A stretch of DNA of 64,000 bases from Rhynchopus euleeides (GCA_963210315.1 OY723279.1:124001-188000), one strand, 5' to 3'; shown: positions 1-11,259, counted from the stretch's first letter. Translations and numbers: made by a program. Notes: a model not told the origin generated them from the sequence alone.

Positions 1-1179
1 AGCTGCTTTTCATTCGCTGCGGCACCGCAAACGGTGCATTTTTTGGAGCATTTTCGGGTGCCTCGAGAGAATGTCGCCCCCCTCGGCCTCCGCTGGGGGA
101 GGGGGGGTGACATTCTCTAGGGGTACACCCGGTTCAGTCTCATCGTGAAAGCCGCCGAAGTGTGTTGTTTTTGGTGTCGACAATCACTGACACCATATTT
201 TTTTGCCGAAGAATTGCCGAGAGCAGAGATCCCGCCCCAACCCAACCCCACCCCACCCCACCCGCCCAAAGCCTCGACGAGAACAGTGTGTCATTTCATC
301 CACTGCCCCAAACACAAGGCTATAAATGCATCGATGCAGCACGGAGCAACAGGAAAGCGCGAGAAGAGGTGGCAATTCAATGAGTCTCTGTTAGGGGGTC
401 CTTCGCGACGGGAGGGCCGACAAGAGATCAGGTTTTTGTGTAATTTCTAAGAGTCTTCGGGGGTCTTCGCTACGGGGTGGTCGTCAGTGCATTTTGGTGC
501 ATTTCCTGTTGAATTAGCTGAAACCTGACGAAGATGGACGAAGGATAACGACCAGCGAAGACCCCCTTCGATAAGGACACACCGTCGAACCTTGTCGGAA
601 ACTCTCGGGTCGCGAAAGCAACACTCTGTATTTTTGAAACATCGACGGCATATGGCCTGATGTCTTGCAGGGCAGTGGCGCGCACAACATCGCCAGAAGA
701 GAAAGAGGGTGGCCTTTATTGCATGCATGTGAAAACCGGGCCAAACAAAAAGGAATTTCCAAAAGGGTGATATATGAGCTGGAGTACGGAAGCCTCTGGA
801 TAGCCCTCAAAGTGCGCTAAAAGGGTTTCCAAAGGGAAGCAGGCGGGGGGGTTCAGTTTAAGATCCGGTTGTGCATCAGGCATAAGGACGGAAAGGTGGG
901 GGTGTGGCAGTCCCCCGGCTCGCCCCCGGGTAAACAGAAATAAAAGGATGGACAGATGAATTTGCGGAATATATTTGAGGAGGGTGGCGGGGCGGGGGGA
1001 CGTGCGGGAGGGCGGTGCGGGGGGTGTTGAGGCGGCAGGGTCACAGCCACGCTTCTGCTGCAGCAGAGCGGAGCTCCCCGGGCCTTCTTCCCCTGACACC
1101 CTCTATAGGATTTCGATGCCGTAGGTAGCACCAAGGCGAGCACACACACACGTGATTTTTTTTATATTAGTGTAGACAC
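1..1179. other. Intergenic, no gene supported
   Basis: I see no convincing coding sequence on either strand. The short open frames are interrupted and compositionally ordinary for GC-rich DNA. The stretch holds one MITE (459-566), poly-purine tracts and a CA microsatellite near 1140-1152. It ends at the target duplication of the next TIR element. Confidence 0.5.
459..566 (+). mobile_element. 108-bp MITE, TTN-target family, copy 1
   Basis: The ends are perfect 13-bp inverted repeats (GGGGGTCTTCGCT and its complement). They are flanked by TTC on both sides (456-458 and 567-569), a 3-bp target duplication. The interior shares a block reading GTCAGTGCATTTTGGTGCAT with copies at 9575-9694 and 26392-26502. 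There is no coding capacity. G-rich TIRs and a 3-bp duplication suggest mobilisation by a PIF/Harbinger-type transposase; such an ORF lies at 31597-33222, but the link is inference. Confidence 0.8.
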
Positions 1180-2357
1180 CAGGGTATAAGATAGACTTTT
1201 TTTCTGGCGCCGTTTTCCGGTTTTTCTGGTTTTGAAAATTTTTCGCGCGCGCCTTCGGCGCGCGACCCGCGCAAACCCTCCCAGAGTCTGAGAGGGCCCG
1301 GTGCCTGCGCGCGTCCTGTCGTACTGAGGCTGCTTGGTGGCAGGCGCAGCAGCTGCTTCGAAAGTTTGGACTCTCGGCCAAAAAACCGGTCTGGTGCAAT
1401 TTTTTTACGCAGGGGGGGTCTGGGGGGCGGAGCCCCCCAGCCGCCGGAGGCCACGGTAGGGAACATCTGTTCCCTACAGTCTGGATTCGCTTGTAAGTAG
1501 GAAGGCTTCGCTGTATCGCAGCCCGGCCAGCAGGAGATCACTGGTCCTTGAGGGTTCAACCTTCAGGGTGGAGGAGGACGGTGGAGCGACCACTCGTGAC
1601 AGGTGTGCGTTGTGGGTGGAGTGGGTGCACGACAGAATGGCCAAAGGGTCCACGAGATCTCTGCACACATTCCGTTATCGAGGAGATGGGCACCTAGCTG
1701 TGACGACAGGCAACAAACAAATCTCATCTGTTAGTTGCCCCCAATAGGCTTGGCGACCTTCAAGACTGCTTGAAAGTCGTTCGTGTTCTCGTCTCAGCCC
1801 TCCGGACAAGCAGATCTGTCTCGAGTTGGTGGGCTGTCGCCATGTATTCGATGGCACCGAGTGACGCTGCACAGAGGCAGACGACACGGTGAACTCCAGC
1901 GGAGGTTACCCTACCTCCGCTGGAGTACACCGTGTGTCTCCCATGAGTCTCAACTAGCGGGAGTCTTAGCGTAAATTAGCTGGAAAATAGACTCCCGTCT
2001 CCAGTACAGACTGCAGTCATAGACTCCCTCTTAGACATGGTGGCTGGAGTCCACCATGTGTGCACCTTCAAAACAGAAGAGACCTGCATGACGAGGGCAT
2101 CACCACCCACCGGGCCACCCGCTAGGTCCATTTTTTCTTCTCCGCTTCTCTGCCTTCTTTGGACTATTTGAGCTCTGTGCGGATCACGATGGGGTCACTT
2201 TCTATTTTTTTATGGCGTTTTTTCTGACTGTTTTACTGTCCCAAAGTCACAAAAAAAACCGCCAAAAATGAGACCGACCTTTTTTTTTTCCCAGAAAACC
2301 GGGAACCGGGAAACCCTGGTTTTGAAAACCGGAAAACCAGACCTATCTTATCCCCTG
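1180..2357. mobile_element. Non-autonomous TIR element, 6-bp target duplication
   Basis: The left end CAGGGTATAAGATAG and the inverted right end (complement of CTATCTTATCCCCTG) match at 14 of 15 positions. The direct repeat AGACAC flanks both sides (1174-1179, 2358-2363). The subterminal regions are also inverted and rich in CCGGTTTT motifs. No ORF is credible. Inside are a palindrome built from CACTA-like element ends (1885-1934) and an inverted copy of a G-rich hairpin also found in the hAT element at 7915-8595. The superfamily is uncertain. Confidence 0.6.
1885..1934. repeat. Palindrome of two CACTA-like element ends
   Basis: The sequence CACGGTGAACTCCAGCGG is followed after about 14 bases by CCGCTGGAGTACACCGTG. 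Each arm matches the terminal repeat of the element at 38417-40617. A related palindrome built on CATGGTGG lies near 2037-2061, with degraded copies of the gactcccgctag subterminal motif between. It looks like a fused or internally deleted pair of transposon ends. Confidence 0.6.
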
Positions 2358-2622
2358 AGACACACACCGAGCACTTGCTCTTGATGTGATCTCCACTGTC
2401 ACACACACACACTCACTCTCTCTCTCTCTCTTTGATACCACCTCGACACACACATGTGAATATACTGTTGTCGCAGTGCAGATCCCACACCAGAACACCA
2501 CCGCCCCTTTGATGGGATCACTGCCACGCACAGACACATTTGACTTGCTTTCACCGCAGCAAAACACCTGATGCTGCCTCCACGCCAACACCCGCGCTCT
2601 CCCCCCAGCGACTCCTCCACCA

Positions 2623-5600
2623 CTACAGCTTGACCAAACCCCGCGCCCAGCCACCCATCGGCATCGTTGGCTCCTTATGCAGCACAGGGTGGTCCAGCTC
2701 CTCGATGCCCAGGGGCTCTGACACGGGTGTCAGCGACACGTCTGGGGGAGGTGTCGCAGCGTAGTAGCTGTCGCGCGGGGACCTGGTTCGTGGGGATCGG
2801 ATGACGGCGAATGGGGGCGCGACCCGCAGCCTGACGGGCGGGGCGTCTGCGCTGTGCGCGTTGCTGAACATGCTGCCGGTGCGGCTGCGCGGGGGGGCCA
2901 GGCTCTCGGAGCTGCGCTGCTGCCGCAGCGGCAGCGGCACCGCGTTGCTGGACCTGCGCCTGCGGTGCGGCGTCACGGCGGGGCTGGTGCCGAACACCAC
3001 CTCGTCGCACAGCAACAGCGGCGAGGGGGGCGCATACGCCCTCGGGGAGATGGGCGGGCCACTGAGGGGGGACAGCAGCAGCACCGACTCTTCGCAGTCG
3101 TCGCGCAGCAGCGACACCACCGGCGTGCCCTGCTGCCCGCGCAGCTGCGTGCCACGCCCTGCGCCGGGCTCATCCGAAACAGCAGACCGCGACAGCGTCT
3201 CGCAGTCGAGAGGGGTGATGTCGTGCGCATCGCCAACCAACGAGGCGCTGCGGTGGACGCATGGCGCGTTGTGCTGAGGCAGGGGCACAGACACAGGCGC
3301 GGCGGGTGCGACACGCTCGCCCCACTCCTGCTCCTGCAGGGTCCTGCGGGAGCGCGTGAGGAGGACAGTGAGCTCGGCCACACCATCCAGCAGCGCCTTG
3401 GCGAGCAGGCAGTACATCCCGGCGGTCAGCACGAAGCTGGATGCGTCGAACAGGCCACCCTCGTCGGTGCCGTGGTAGAAGCCGACCGCAGAGAGGAGGA
3501 GGGCCAAGGCCTGTGCCATCAGCACGACGCAGTCGAGGATGTTGTCCCGCTCGCGGACATGGGGGCGGATGCGGAGCTCGAGGAAGAGCTGCATGAAGGC
3601 GATGAGGGCGGAGGCGAGGCTGATGTGGCCGCACCCTGTGTAGGAGTGTGCGTGCATCGACTGCGCTGCTGCGAGGGCGAAGCAGGAGGAGAACTCGACG
3701 GCGCTGAACCACACCAGCTGCGGGCGGTAGGTGCGCATCACTGAGGCGTAGCGGAACACCCAGTGGCAGTCGGGTTTGGTCGACACCCACTCGCCGGGGC
3801 CCGCGAGATGCCGCATCGCGAAGCCGCGCCGCGTGTCGATGCGGTAGCGCGCCCTGCCCTCGCGGAGCCCCTGGCGGAGCGTGCGGACCACGAAGAGGGG
3901 CACCGCGATGCATACCACACCCGCCGCAAAGCCTGTGGCGAACAGCCACACCGAACCGGCGTGCATCATGAGCAGCATCCCTGCGTAGGACGTGCCTTGG
4001 TATAGCACCAGGCACACCAGCAGCGGGACGGATGGGAATCTGGCTGCGGCCTTGATGTCTGCGCCCAGCTTGTGCCTGCATGCCGCAGGGCAGCACAGCT
4101 CCGACAGGGAGACAGCGGCCAGGCCTGCCGCTGCCACGGCGCAGCACACCAGGAGGTTGCCGACAACAGCACCTGCCTCGTGGCTGCCCCCGACGACCAG
4201 GCGCGTGGGGTGCAGGGTGAAGGGCAGCTCGGCGTCGTCTGCCAGGCAGCGCCGCGACAGCAGCAGCATCCGCGTCGCTGTCGCTGCGCTTGCGCCGGTT
4301 AGCACCGCCATCGTGACGGCCGTCGTCGCGCCCACCGCAGCAACGTGCTCTGGGACTGCGTCTGGTGGCGGGAGGGCGCTGCCGTTCAGCCCGGCAGAAG
4401 GCCCCAGGGGCCCCAGCGTGCCAGGAGCAGGGGCGAGGGTCTGCGGCAGGGGTGTCGGGGCGACCGTCGGAGTCCCCGTGGCAGGCAGCAGGGTGGGCGG
4501 CAGCATCGTGACGGGTGCTGCTGTCGGCGATGCCGTCTGGGGGTGGGGTGTCTGCGGGGCGGGGGTGGGCGGCGCCAGGGTGGCGGGGGCAGGCGTGGGC
4601 GGCGCCGGTGTGTCTGGCGCGGGCGTCGGCGGGGCGGGGGTGGGCGGTGCGGGTGTCGGAGGTGCCGGCGTGCTGGGCGCAGGCGTCGGCGGTGCCGGGG
4701 TGGGCGGTGCAGGTGTCAGCGGGGCAGGCGTCGGCGGCGCCGGTGTTGGCGGCGCGAGGGTATCAGGCACAGGCGTGGGCGGTGCGGGCGTCGGTGGCAC
4801 CGGTGTCGGCGGAGCCACCGTCGGCGGTGCCGGTGTCGGCGGAGACACCGTCGGCGGTGCCGGTGTCGGTGGCGCAGGCGTGGGCGGTGCGGGTGTCACA
4901 GGCCCTGGGGTCGGCGGTGCAGGCGTGGGTGGCGACGGCGTTGGCGGTGCTGATGTTGGGGGCGCCGGTGTCGCAGGTGCCTGTGTGGGGGGCACAGGGC
5001 TCGGCGGTGCCAGCGTCGCAGGCAGGGCAGGAGCCTCTGTCCCAGGCGCAGGCGACACGTGCTCCAGATACGCAACACGCAGATAGCTGAGGCAGTCGAT
5101 CGTGTCGCACGCACTCCCCTCCCGATACCACCCCACCACGAAGGTGTTCTCGGGCGCATCGCAGTACCCTGTCCCGCTGGCCATGCAGTCGCGTATATCC
5201 ACCGCAAAGGGCGGACCCCTGACGGCCGTCGCACCACTACCCATCCGCACAGAGCAGCACCGGATGTGGTGGATGCAGCTCAGCCCGTCGCACGACGCGT
5301 CGCCACTCGTCGCCCACCCCACCAGCACCTGCGTGGGGTTGGGGCACTCCAGCCACCCCCTGTCTGAGAAGGGGATGGCCCAGGCACCTGTCGTGTAGTA
5401 GTAGACACACGCCACGGCGCTTTGCGACACCACAGACGCTCGGCAGCGGAAGCGCGTCATCGAGGACAGCCCCGACGTGTCGTTGCGGTACACCGAGGTC
5501 AGGGTGGTGGGTGGGGGGCACTGGACCCGGTCCGACACCCACGGCTGCACCTTGTTCATCGCGTTGATGTCACGCTTGTCAGCAGTGTATGGGGCGATGC

Positions 5601-5988
5601 TTGCAGGGCTTGACGCGCGCGGGTCTGGCGCCACCCTGTAGACGGACAGGCGGTCCAGCGCACCGCAGGTCTGGCCTGTGCCGCAGGGCTCGGTGCACTC
5701 CGCATCTGTGGCAACACCGTTGCGGCCGTAGCTGAGGCCGCACCAGCACACAACGCCGCCTGGGGAGAGTGTCAGCCCCATGATGTCGTACGGCCCGCCC
5801 AACGCATTATCCGTGCAGTGATGCATGCATGTGTCTGGTGCCGTGTGTGCAGCGCTCTGCACCAGCAGGTCATGCTTGGTCCCGGACTCTACAGTGCACG
5901 CCACGTACTCTGGGTACACCGCAGCGCATGGCACGCACGCAGCGCACAGCAGGAAGACAGAGGCAACGCCCCGCAGCGCGGCACGCAT
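2623..5988 (-). CDS. WSC-domain, Pro/Thr-stalk, multi-pass membrane protein (paralog 1)
   Basis: Encodes 1121 aa. The frame stays open 429 bases upstream, but the ATG at 5988 opens a clear signal peptide (MRAALRGVASVFLLCAACVP). Next is a WSC-like Cys-rich domain (about residues 25-120), a family usually tied to carbohydrate binding or cell-wall sensing. A second Cys-rich module follows, with CDGLSC, RCC and CDTIDC motifs. About 210 residues of PPTPA-type stalk come next, encoded by a 15-bp minisatellite (4410-5050). About seven hydrophobic segments lie between 4350 and 3350, then a Ser/Arg-rich, probably cytosolic tail. Membrane landmarks GPGEWVS and PHVRERDNILD recur in the two paralogs. A surface sensor or adhesin is likely; ligand and signalling are unknown. 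The antisense frame through the stalk is a repeat shadow. Confidence 0.85.
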   Translation of the reverse strand: MRAALRGVASVFLLCAACVPCAAVYPEYVACTVESGTKHDLLVQSAAHTAPDTCMHHCTDNALGGPYDIMGLTLSPGGVVCWCGLSYGRNGVATDAECTEPCGTGQTCGALDRLSVYRVAPDPRASSPASIAPYTADKRDINAMNKVQPWVSDRVQCPPPTTLTSVYRNDTSGLSSMTRFRCRASVVSQSAVACVYYYTTGAWAIPFSDRGWLECPNPTQVLVGWATSGDASCDGLSCIHHIRCCSVRMGSGATAVRGPPFAVDIRDCMASGTGYCDAPENTFVVGWYREGSACDTIDCLSYLRVAYLEHVSPAPGTEAPALPATLAPPSPVPPTQAPATPAPPTSAPPTPSPPTPAPPTPGPVTPAPPTPAPPTPAPPTVSPPTPAPPTVAPPTPVPPTPAPPTPVPDTLAPPTPAPPTPAPLTPAPPTPAPPTPAPSTPAPPTPAPPTPAPPTPAPDTPAPPTPAPATLAPPTPAPQTPHPQTASPTAAPVTMLPPTLLPATGTPTVAPTPLPQTLAPAPGTLGPLGPSAGLNGSALPPPDAVPEHVAAVGATTAVTMAVLTGASAATATRMLLLSRRCLADDAELPFTLHPTRLVVGGSHEAGAVVGNLLVCCAVAAAGLAAVSLSELCCPAACRHKLGADIKAAARFPSVPLLVCLVLYQGTSYAGMLLMMHAGSVWLFATGFAAGVVCIAVPLFVVRTLRQGLREGRARYRIDTRRGFAMRHLAGPGEWVSTKPDCHWVFRYASVMRTYRPQLVWFSAVEFSSCFALAAAQSMHAHSYTGCGHISLASALIAFMQLFLELRIRPHVRERDNILDCVVLMAQALALLLSAVGFYHGTDEGGLFDASSFVLTAGMYCLLAKALLDGVAELTVLLTRSRRTLQEQEWGERVAPAAPVSVPLPQHNAPCVHRSASLVGDAHDITPLDCETLSRSAVSDEPGAGRGTQLRGQQGTPVVSLLRDDCEESVLLLSPLSGPPISPRAYAPPSPLLLCDEVVFGTSPAVTPHRRRRSSNAVPLPLRQQRSSESLAPPRSRTGSMFSNAHSADAPPVRLRVAPPFAVIRSPRTRSPRDSYYAATPPPDVSLTPVSEPLGIEELDHPVLHKEPTMPMGGWARGLVKL

Positions 5989-7737
5989 CCCAGCAACATC
6001 ACCTCCTGATGGGTGTGGGTGTGGTGGTGGTGGCGAGGCTCTCCACTGGGCAGTAAGGTCAGGCAAGGCTGCCCTGAACAACAACCGGATTCGACAGCAG
6101 GTCTGGAGGAGGAGGGGGGAGAGGGGTGGGGGCCGTCCTGGCTTCTTCCTGCAGTTCGCGCCGCATGGGCTGTACATTGAGACCTGTGTGGTTTCATTCT
6201 TTTGCTTTCTCGACAAAACGTGTTGCAGCGAGAGGGGGGGGGGGGGGGGTGTATTCTGTGTCGCAGCACATATCGCAATGACAAACGACCAGCTCTGCGT
6301 CTGTCCTGACACAACAGCAAGTGTTTTTTCTCCCTCACTCGCAGGGTTTACTAATCCTTTCTGCAGCCCCGGCTGCAGAACACACAATGCAAACCACACA
6401 AGCAGGGCACACATCACTCAGGCGAGTTGGGAGCTATTGGGCAAGATATCAGCCTTCCGGAGAAGGCCAGAGAGCGGCACGAGACGGAGTGGGTTGGGGT
6501 GGAGAGGGCGATCTGCTGGCAGTGTCGGCACCCCCCCCTTCGCTCTGTGTGTCGAACTGTGCCAGTGCGGCCACCTATTTTGTGAGGACGTCCACTGGCA
6601 TTATTCCACCGGGAGAGCGTCGGCAATGCCGTGGTGCCGCAGGCCCTGCGTAGAACGGAAGTCTACGAAAAACCCACTGCACGGCACCATCAACATGGGT
6701 AGGTTGGAACGTTCTCCAAAATGCTTTGTTCTCCACACCAGAGCGAAAGGGAAGGGGGGGGGGGGTGGGGTGGGGTGCCCCATTCTGTCAACAGCTGCAA
6801 ACCACTGGGTCAGTCAGCCTCGCCTGTCGAAAGACGAGACGTGCAAACGATACGTCAAATTTCAGCACCTCAAAAAACGCAGTCCGCGCTGCGAACACAG
6901 CTCCCAATGGTTTTACTTACTTTTTGATAAGATTTGGTGTGGAAATGGGTTGTGTGCGATACAGCGCGAACAACGGGCGCGGGTGCGTCGCATGGGCAAC
7001 CGCCCTGCGGCCCCCTTATGTTTGCTTGCCGCTCGGCAGACGCTCGTGGCTTGCTTGGCAGGAGAAAGGGCGGGGGTTGGGCAATCCAGCCCCCCCCCCC
7101 CTCCCCCTTGATCGGCACGGCATTCGCGTGGGAAGAAGAAACGTGTTAGGGCGGGGGGAAGGGGCCATCGCCATGGGGAGCCGACGAGGGCACCTTGATG
7201 GGGGGCCTTGGCTCTGTGTGCCACTCCGCCACACTGTGTGTCGAAGCTGTGTTTGTCTCAACTGTGCCACTTTGCAGCTCCAGAGAGTGTTGTGAGTGTG
7301 AGGGCGACTCCACCTTTCCCCACTTTTCTGCACTTCTGAGCGAAGGACCTCTCCTGATGAGACCCTGTTCATTACAGGTGAACCCCCGTCGGACCTTGTC
7401 GAAAACTGTCGAGTAGCGAAGACGCCCTGCCACTCCCTTATAGGCAGAACCGGACGCAGATGCAGTGGGCACATGATGCACTGTTGCATTGTTGCTTAGC
7501 TGTAAAACGATCTGACACACCCCTGCTGGACAAATCACAATGAAATGTAAAGGACTCAGCCCAGGGTGGGTAGGAAGGAGTGAGACAGAGAGAGAGACGA
7601 AGAGAGTGTCGCAAAGATACCAGCAGGCAAAGGCACAGAGAGTTTCCTCTCCCCCCACCCCCCCCCCCCAGTTGGCTGCACCGAGCTCAAAGAAAATGAG
7701 ATGAGAAGGCTCGGTGCAGCTGTGCGCCAAAGAAAGT
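5989..7737. other. Intergenic, no gene supported
   Basis: This is the 5' flank of the minus-strand membrane-protein gene plus unassigned DNA. It contains G and C homopolymers (6235-6250, 6756-6765, 7081-7102) and a GA-rich patch (7583-7608). A 428-residue plus-strand frame runs antisense from the gene's signal peptide across the flank, but it has no domain and low-complexity composition, so it is not called. Confidence 0.5.
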
Positions 7738-7914
7738 CACTTCACCATTCAGCAGCGACCGCTCTTAGCCTGTATTTTGTTTGTTGATGCGTTGACGCTT
7801 CTGCACACAAGCCCTGAAATGATAATCACACCCTGAGCCTGATGAAGGGTGGGGTTAGTGTACAGAGCACGTTTGGATGCTGCTGTGGTGGGTGACTTTC
7901 TGCACACACGAGTG
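7738..7914 (+). repeat. Dispersed repeat R1, copy A (interrupted by hAT element)
   Basis: About 180 bp similar to 38318-38416 plus 40618-40700 (copy B) and, inverted, to about 52715-52860 (copy C). Shared landmarks are tttgttgatgcgttgacgct, atcacaccctgagcctg and gatgaagggtggggttagtg. Copy A lacks the CACTA-like insertion present in B but carries a hAT insertion that B and C lack. The nature of R1 itself is unknown. Confidence 0.75.
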
Positions 7915-8595
7915 CAGGGGTGGAGCTTGGGGGTTTTTTCGGGTCAGCTGACCTGATTTTCTGCAGGCCCTCACAAAAAATCAGGTCAGGGGTAAAAAGA
8001 AAAAAAAATATAGATTTTCGGGAAACCGGAAAAGTTGGCTCCTCGCCTTGGGGCCTCAAGGTGACCAGGAGGCGTTTCGTGAGCAAAGTGACCCCAGCGA
8101 CATGAGCACAGGCCTCATACAGTCACAATAGAGGACAAATGAAGCTGCCCAACCCGTACCGTGCAACAGACGTTTACTACCGTGGCCTCCGGCGGCTGGG
8201 GGGCCCCGCCCCCCAGACCCCCCTGTGGCATGTGCCTGTCTTGTACCCAAGCCCTTTACATCAGGGAATGGAGTACAGAGGCCCTCAGTATCCTCAGGAG
8301 GACGCAGTCAAATCACACAGAATCCGTACGCCCGCAAGTCACAGATGTTCACTACCGTGGCCTCCGGCGGCTGGGGGCTCCGCCCCCCAGACCCCCCCTA
8401 TGGCATGTGTTTGTCTTGTAACCAAGTCCTTGCGCGTCCGGGGCTGCATATCAGTTCCGGTACCCTCGCGGGAGGCTGGGCCCGATCACTGATCTCTGAG
8501 ACGAACCGGGGGGGAACCCATTCAGTGAGAAAAAATTGGCTGACCCGATCTGACCCGATCCAGCCCGCAACCCCATATTTCAAGCTCCACCCCTG
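7915..8595. mobile_element. Non-autonomous hAT transposon with 8-bp target duplication
   Basis: The ends are inverted repeats CAGGGGTGGAGCTT and AAGCTCCACCCCTG, and the 8-bp direct repeat CACGAGTG flanks both sides (7907-7914, 8596-8603). TIRs starting CAGGGGTGG with an 8-bp duplication are diagnostic of hAT. The unoccupied target survives near 40692-40703 (cacacgagtgtgc) and, inverted, near 52716-52728. The 681-bp body has no transposase. It holds two copies, 175 bp apart, of a segment with a G/C-rich hairpin (near 8181 and 8356). A truncated relative lies at 39653-39783. Confidence 0.88.
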
Positions 8596-8990
8596 CACGA
8601 GTGTGCGGGGGAAAACTAATGCAACCGAGTGAATCTCAAGAGAGAAGGTAGCAACGACAGTTTGTGTTCTTCGAACGCAGAACACCCCAGGGGTGTGTAA
8701 CGGGGGAGGGTTGGGAAATGGGTGAGTGGGGTGTGTCGGAGCAACGACAGCCGAATTTCTTCGAACGCAGAACACCCCACCAGCCTGCCGGGCGTGTGAA
8801 GTGTTCGCAAGGATCCGCACGGTGAAAAGTTTCCTGAGTTGGCTACGCCGAACTTACAAAAAAAAACAAACAATGCCGAGAGAGAAGCCATCTTTTCGGC
8901 ACTGGGGGGAAGGGAAGGGTGGCAGGACCCGTGCAGGGTTAACCCACCTAAAAAGTGATCAACGCACCCACACCCCGCCCATGTGAGCCC

Positions 8991-9290
8991 GGGGTTTTTG
9001 AGTTGAAGACAAATAAAAGGAAATGAGGCACACACAGCACTGGCAAGGGGCAACACAGCAGATCACCCCCTCCTATCGAACGGAATGCACGGTGTCCCCC
9101 GGACCCCGATGGGGCGGCCCGGGGTTTTTGAGTTGAAGACAAATAAAAGGAAATGAGGCACACACAGCACTGGCAAGGGGCAACACAGCAGATCACCCCC
9201 TCCTATCGAACGGAATGCACGGTGTCCCCCGGACCCCGATGGGGCGGCCCGGGGTTTTTGAGTTGAAGACAAATGAAAGGAAATGACGCA
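8991..9290 (+). repeat. 130-bp tandem repeat, about 2.3 copies
   Basis: The sequence ggggtttttgagttgaagac starts at 8991, 9121 and 9251, an exact 130-bp period. The first two units are almost identical. The third breaks off into a CA-rich microsatellite. No coding sense is evident. Confidence 0.85.
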
Positions 9291-9574
9291 CACACACACA
9301 ACACCTGAAGGAGCACATCGTGCTCTTTTGGTGTTATCCCACTGCCGCACACACACACACACACACACACAGGCGAATCTTTTAATGGTAGTGCAAGGCA
9401 ACACCCGAGAGAGCATCTGCTCTTGGGGTGATCTGCACTGCCACACACACACACATAGGGTGGAGCCCCCCTCCGCTCGAACCCCCAACCACTCACCCTC
9501 CCCGCTTCCCGCCATCGCCTTGTTTGTTAACCCGCACACACACACCCACATGTGGTAAGGACATTTTCTCTTTT

Positions 9575-9694
9575 GGGGGTCTTTGCTGGTCGACAAACTT
9601 CGACAAACTTCGACAGTTTTCAGCCAATTGAATTGGCAATTCAACAGGAAATGCACCAAAATGCACTGACGATCACCCTGTAGCGAAGACCCCC
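9575..9694 (-). mobile_element. MITE, TTN-target family, copy 2 (120 bp)
   Basis: It is bounded by GGGGGTCTT and AGCGAAGACCCCC, with TTT on both sides as a 3-bp target duplication. Its core is the reverse complement of the shared block (aaatgcaccaaaatgcactga), so it is inverted relative to copy 1. A few extra cgacaaactt repeats at the left explain the greater length. Confidence 0.75.
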
Positions 9695-11259
9695 TTTTGC
9701 TTTATTTTGAGTGCAAAAAATCGTCCTCCTTTCGCTATAACAAGAGGAACACCCTGCCCAGCAACTGCAAAAAAGGCAGATCCGGGCTACTTTTCGTTGA
9801 GCGCACACTCCTGTGTCAAAGGCTGTGTAAGCCCCTGTGAAGTGGCACGAAGGTGATCCTTATAAAGCTTCAGTCGTACGATTTCCTTCGTAGCTTCGCA
9901 ACTTCGCTCCGCTTCGTCGCTCGTAAAAAAAAATAGCTTTCGCAGCAGAGCATCCCCCGGGAACACGACTTCTGATGCCACCTAGACTATGCTGTCCTTA
10001 CGAAATCACCCCTGCATCCTGATGTGCTGTCGCCATCAGCAAGAAGGGTGGTGTGGGTGTGGGTTGCGGTGGGCGATGCACAGAGCGGGGGTGTGGTGGG
10101 GTGTTGGGGTACTACTGGGGCAGTGAAGTAGAAGAAAATGGAGGCACAGAGAGTTGACCAAAATCCCTTCACTTCGTTATGCAGGGCTGCAGGGCTTCTG
10201 CAGGGCTGCGCCCGGAAGGGGGAGGAGGTGGGGCGGCCTTCGCCACGTGTGCCCCACCTGATGATACTGCGGGGTGGAGGGGTAGTGAAATAGAAGTCGA
10301 AGGGAGCACGAGAATGATCGCCCTTCACACGTTATGCAGGTTGTGTCTGAAATCCAGCGGGATGTTGTGTGGTGGCAAGACCTCTGGGTGTTGCCCGGGG
10401 CCTGTTTCGGATGGGTGTAGTAGCACATGTGTCGAAGCATCGTAATGAACGGTGGTTTTGAACAGAACCTGTATATTTCCCCCCGTAAGCACGGCTCGAC
10501 AGAAGAGAGGGAGGGAGGGAGGGAGGGAGGGGCGCAGCCAGGGCAGGTTTGCTAGCCCTGGCCAACGCAAGAAGGATGGTGTGATCAGGGAAAGACGGGC
10601 CGTGCGAGGCGGGTCTGTGGTGAGCCAAGCTAAAACTAATGGGGTTGGAAGAGGAGAGGTGTATATAATGGGGACACGACGCGGTGGTCGGCAGTCGGGC
10701 CTCAGCCACCCGACTGCATTCCAGGCAGTCGGGGTGGCTCGTCGGGTGGTGTCGAAACAACTAGCCAGGACTCCCGCAGACCGCGTCGTGACCCGGCACT
10801 CTGTGGCACTCTCGTGCGGTCTGTGCCAGCGATGATGTCGCGTTCCATATTTCTGAGGGTCAGTAGCTTGCTTGCTTCGTATGTCGACAGGCCGGCCTAC
10901 AGGTCGCATTGTAGGGTAGGGGTTCAACGGGTTGGTCGACCTGCCGAGTATCAGGACTCGCCGATTCCGACGAGTCAGATCACTGCCTCAGATGGAAATA
11001 AATGACGCCATGTTCCTGCGACGATGCATCGCTCCGGAGGGGACAAAATACAAAAATAACGCTGTTCTCCTCGCAGAATAGTAAGAAAAGCATAGCACGC
11101 AGATGACGGAGAGAAGACCGAGACAGAACAGGGTGCCAGGCACGACGGGGGGGTTTGTGGGGGACGGGAAGGGGGGGCGGTGCCTCGCCTCTGTGGAGCA
11201 GCAGGCCAAGGGGGTGCCATCGCATGCACGGGTGCCGGCAGAGAGGCGCGTGTGCCGGC

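Noticed and set aside
1246..1264. Bacterial-type terminator hairpin (CGCGCGCC-TTC-GGCGCGCG)
   Set aside because: Perfect hairpin, but the setting is eukaryotic, inside a transposon, and no gene ends there.
3992..5086. Plus-strand Gly/Val repeat protein (also 15181-16059 and 55679-56533)
   Set aside because: These are antisense translations of the Pro/Thr stalk minisatellites (GVGGAGVGG), with no start context or other domain.
5825..7111. 428-codon plus-strand frame
   Set aside because: Antisense to the membrane-protein 5' end and flank; no domain, and it runs through homopolymers.
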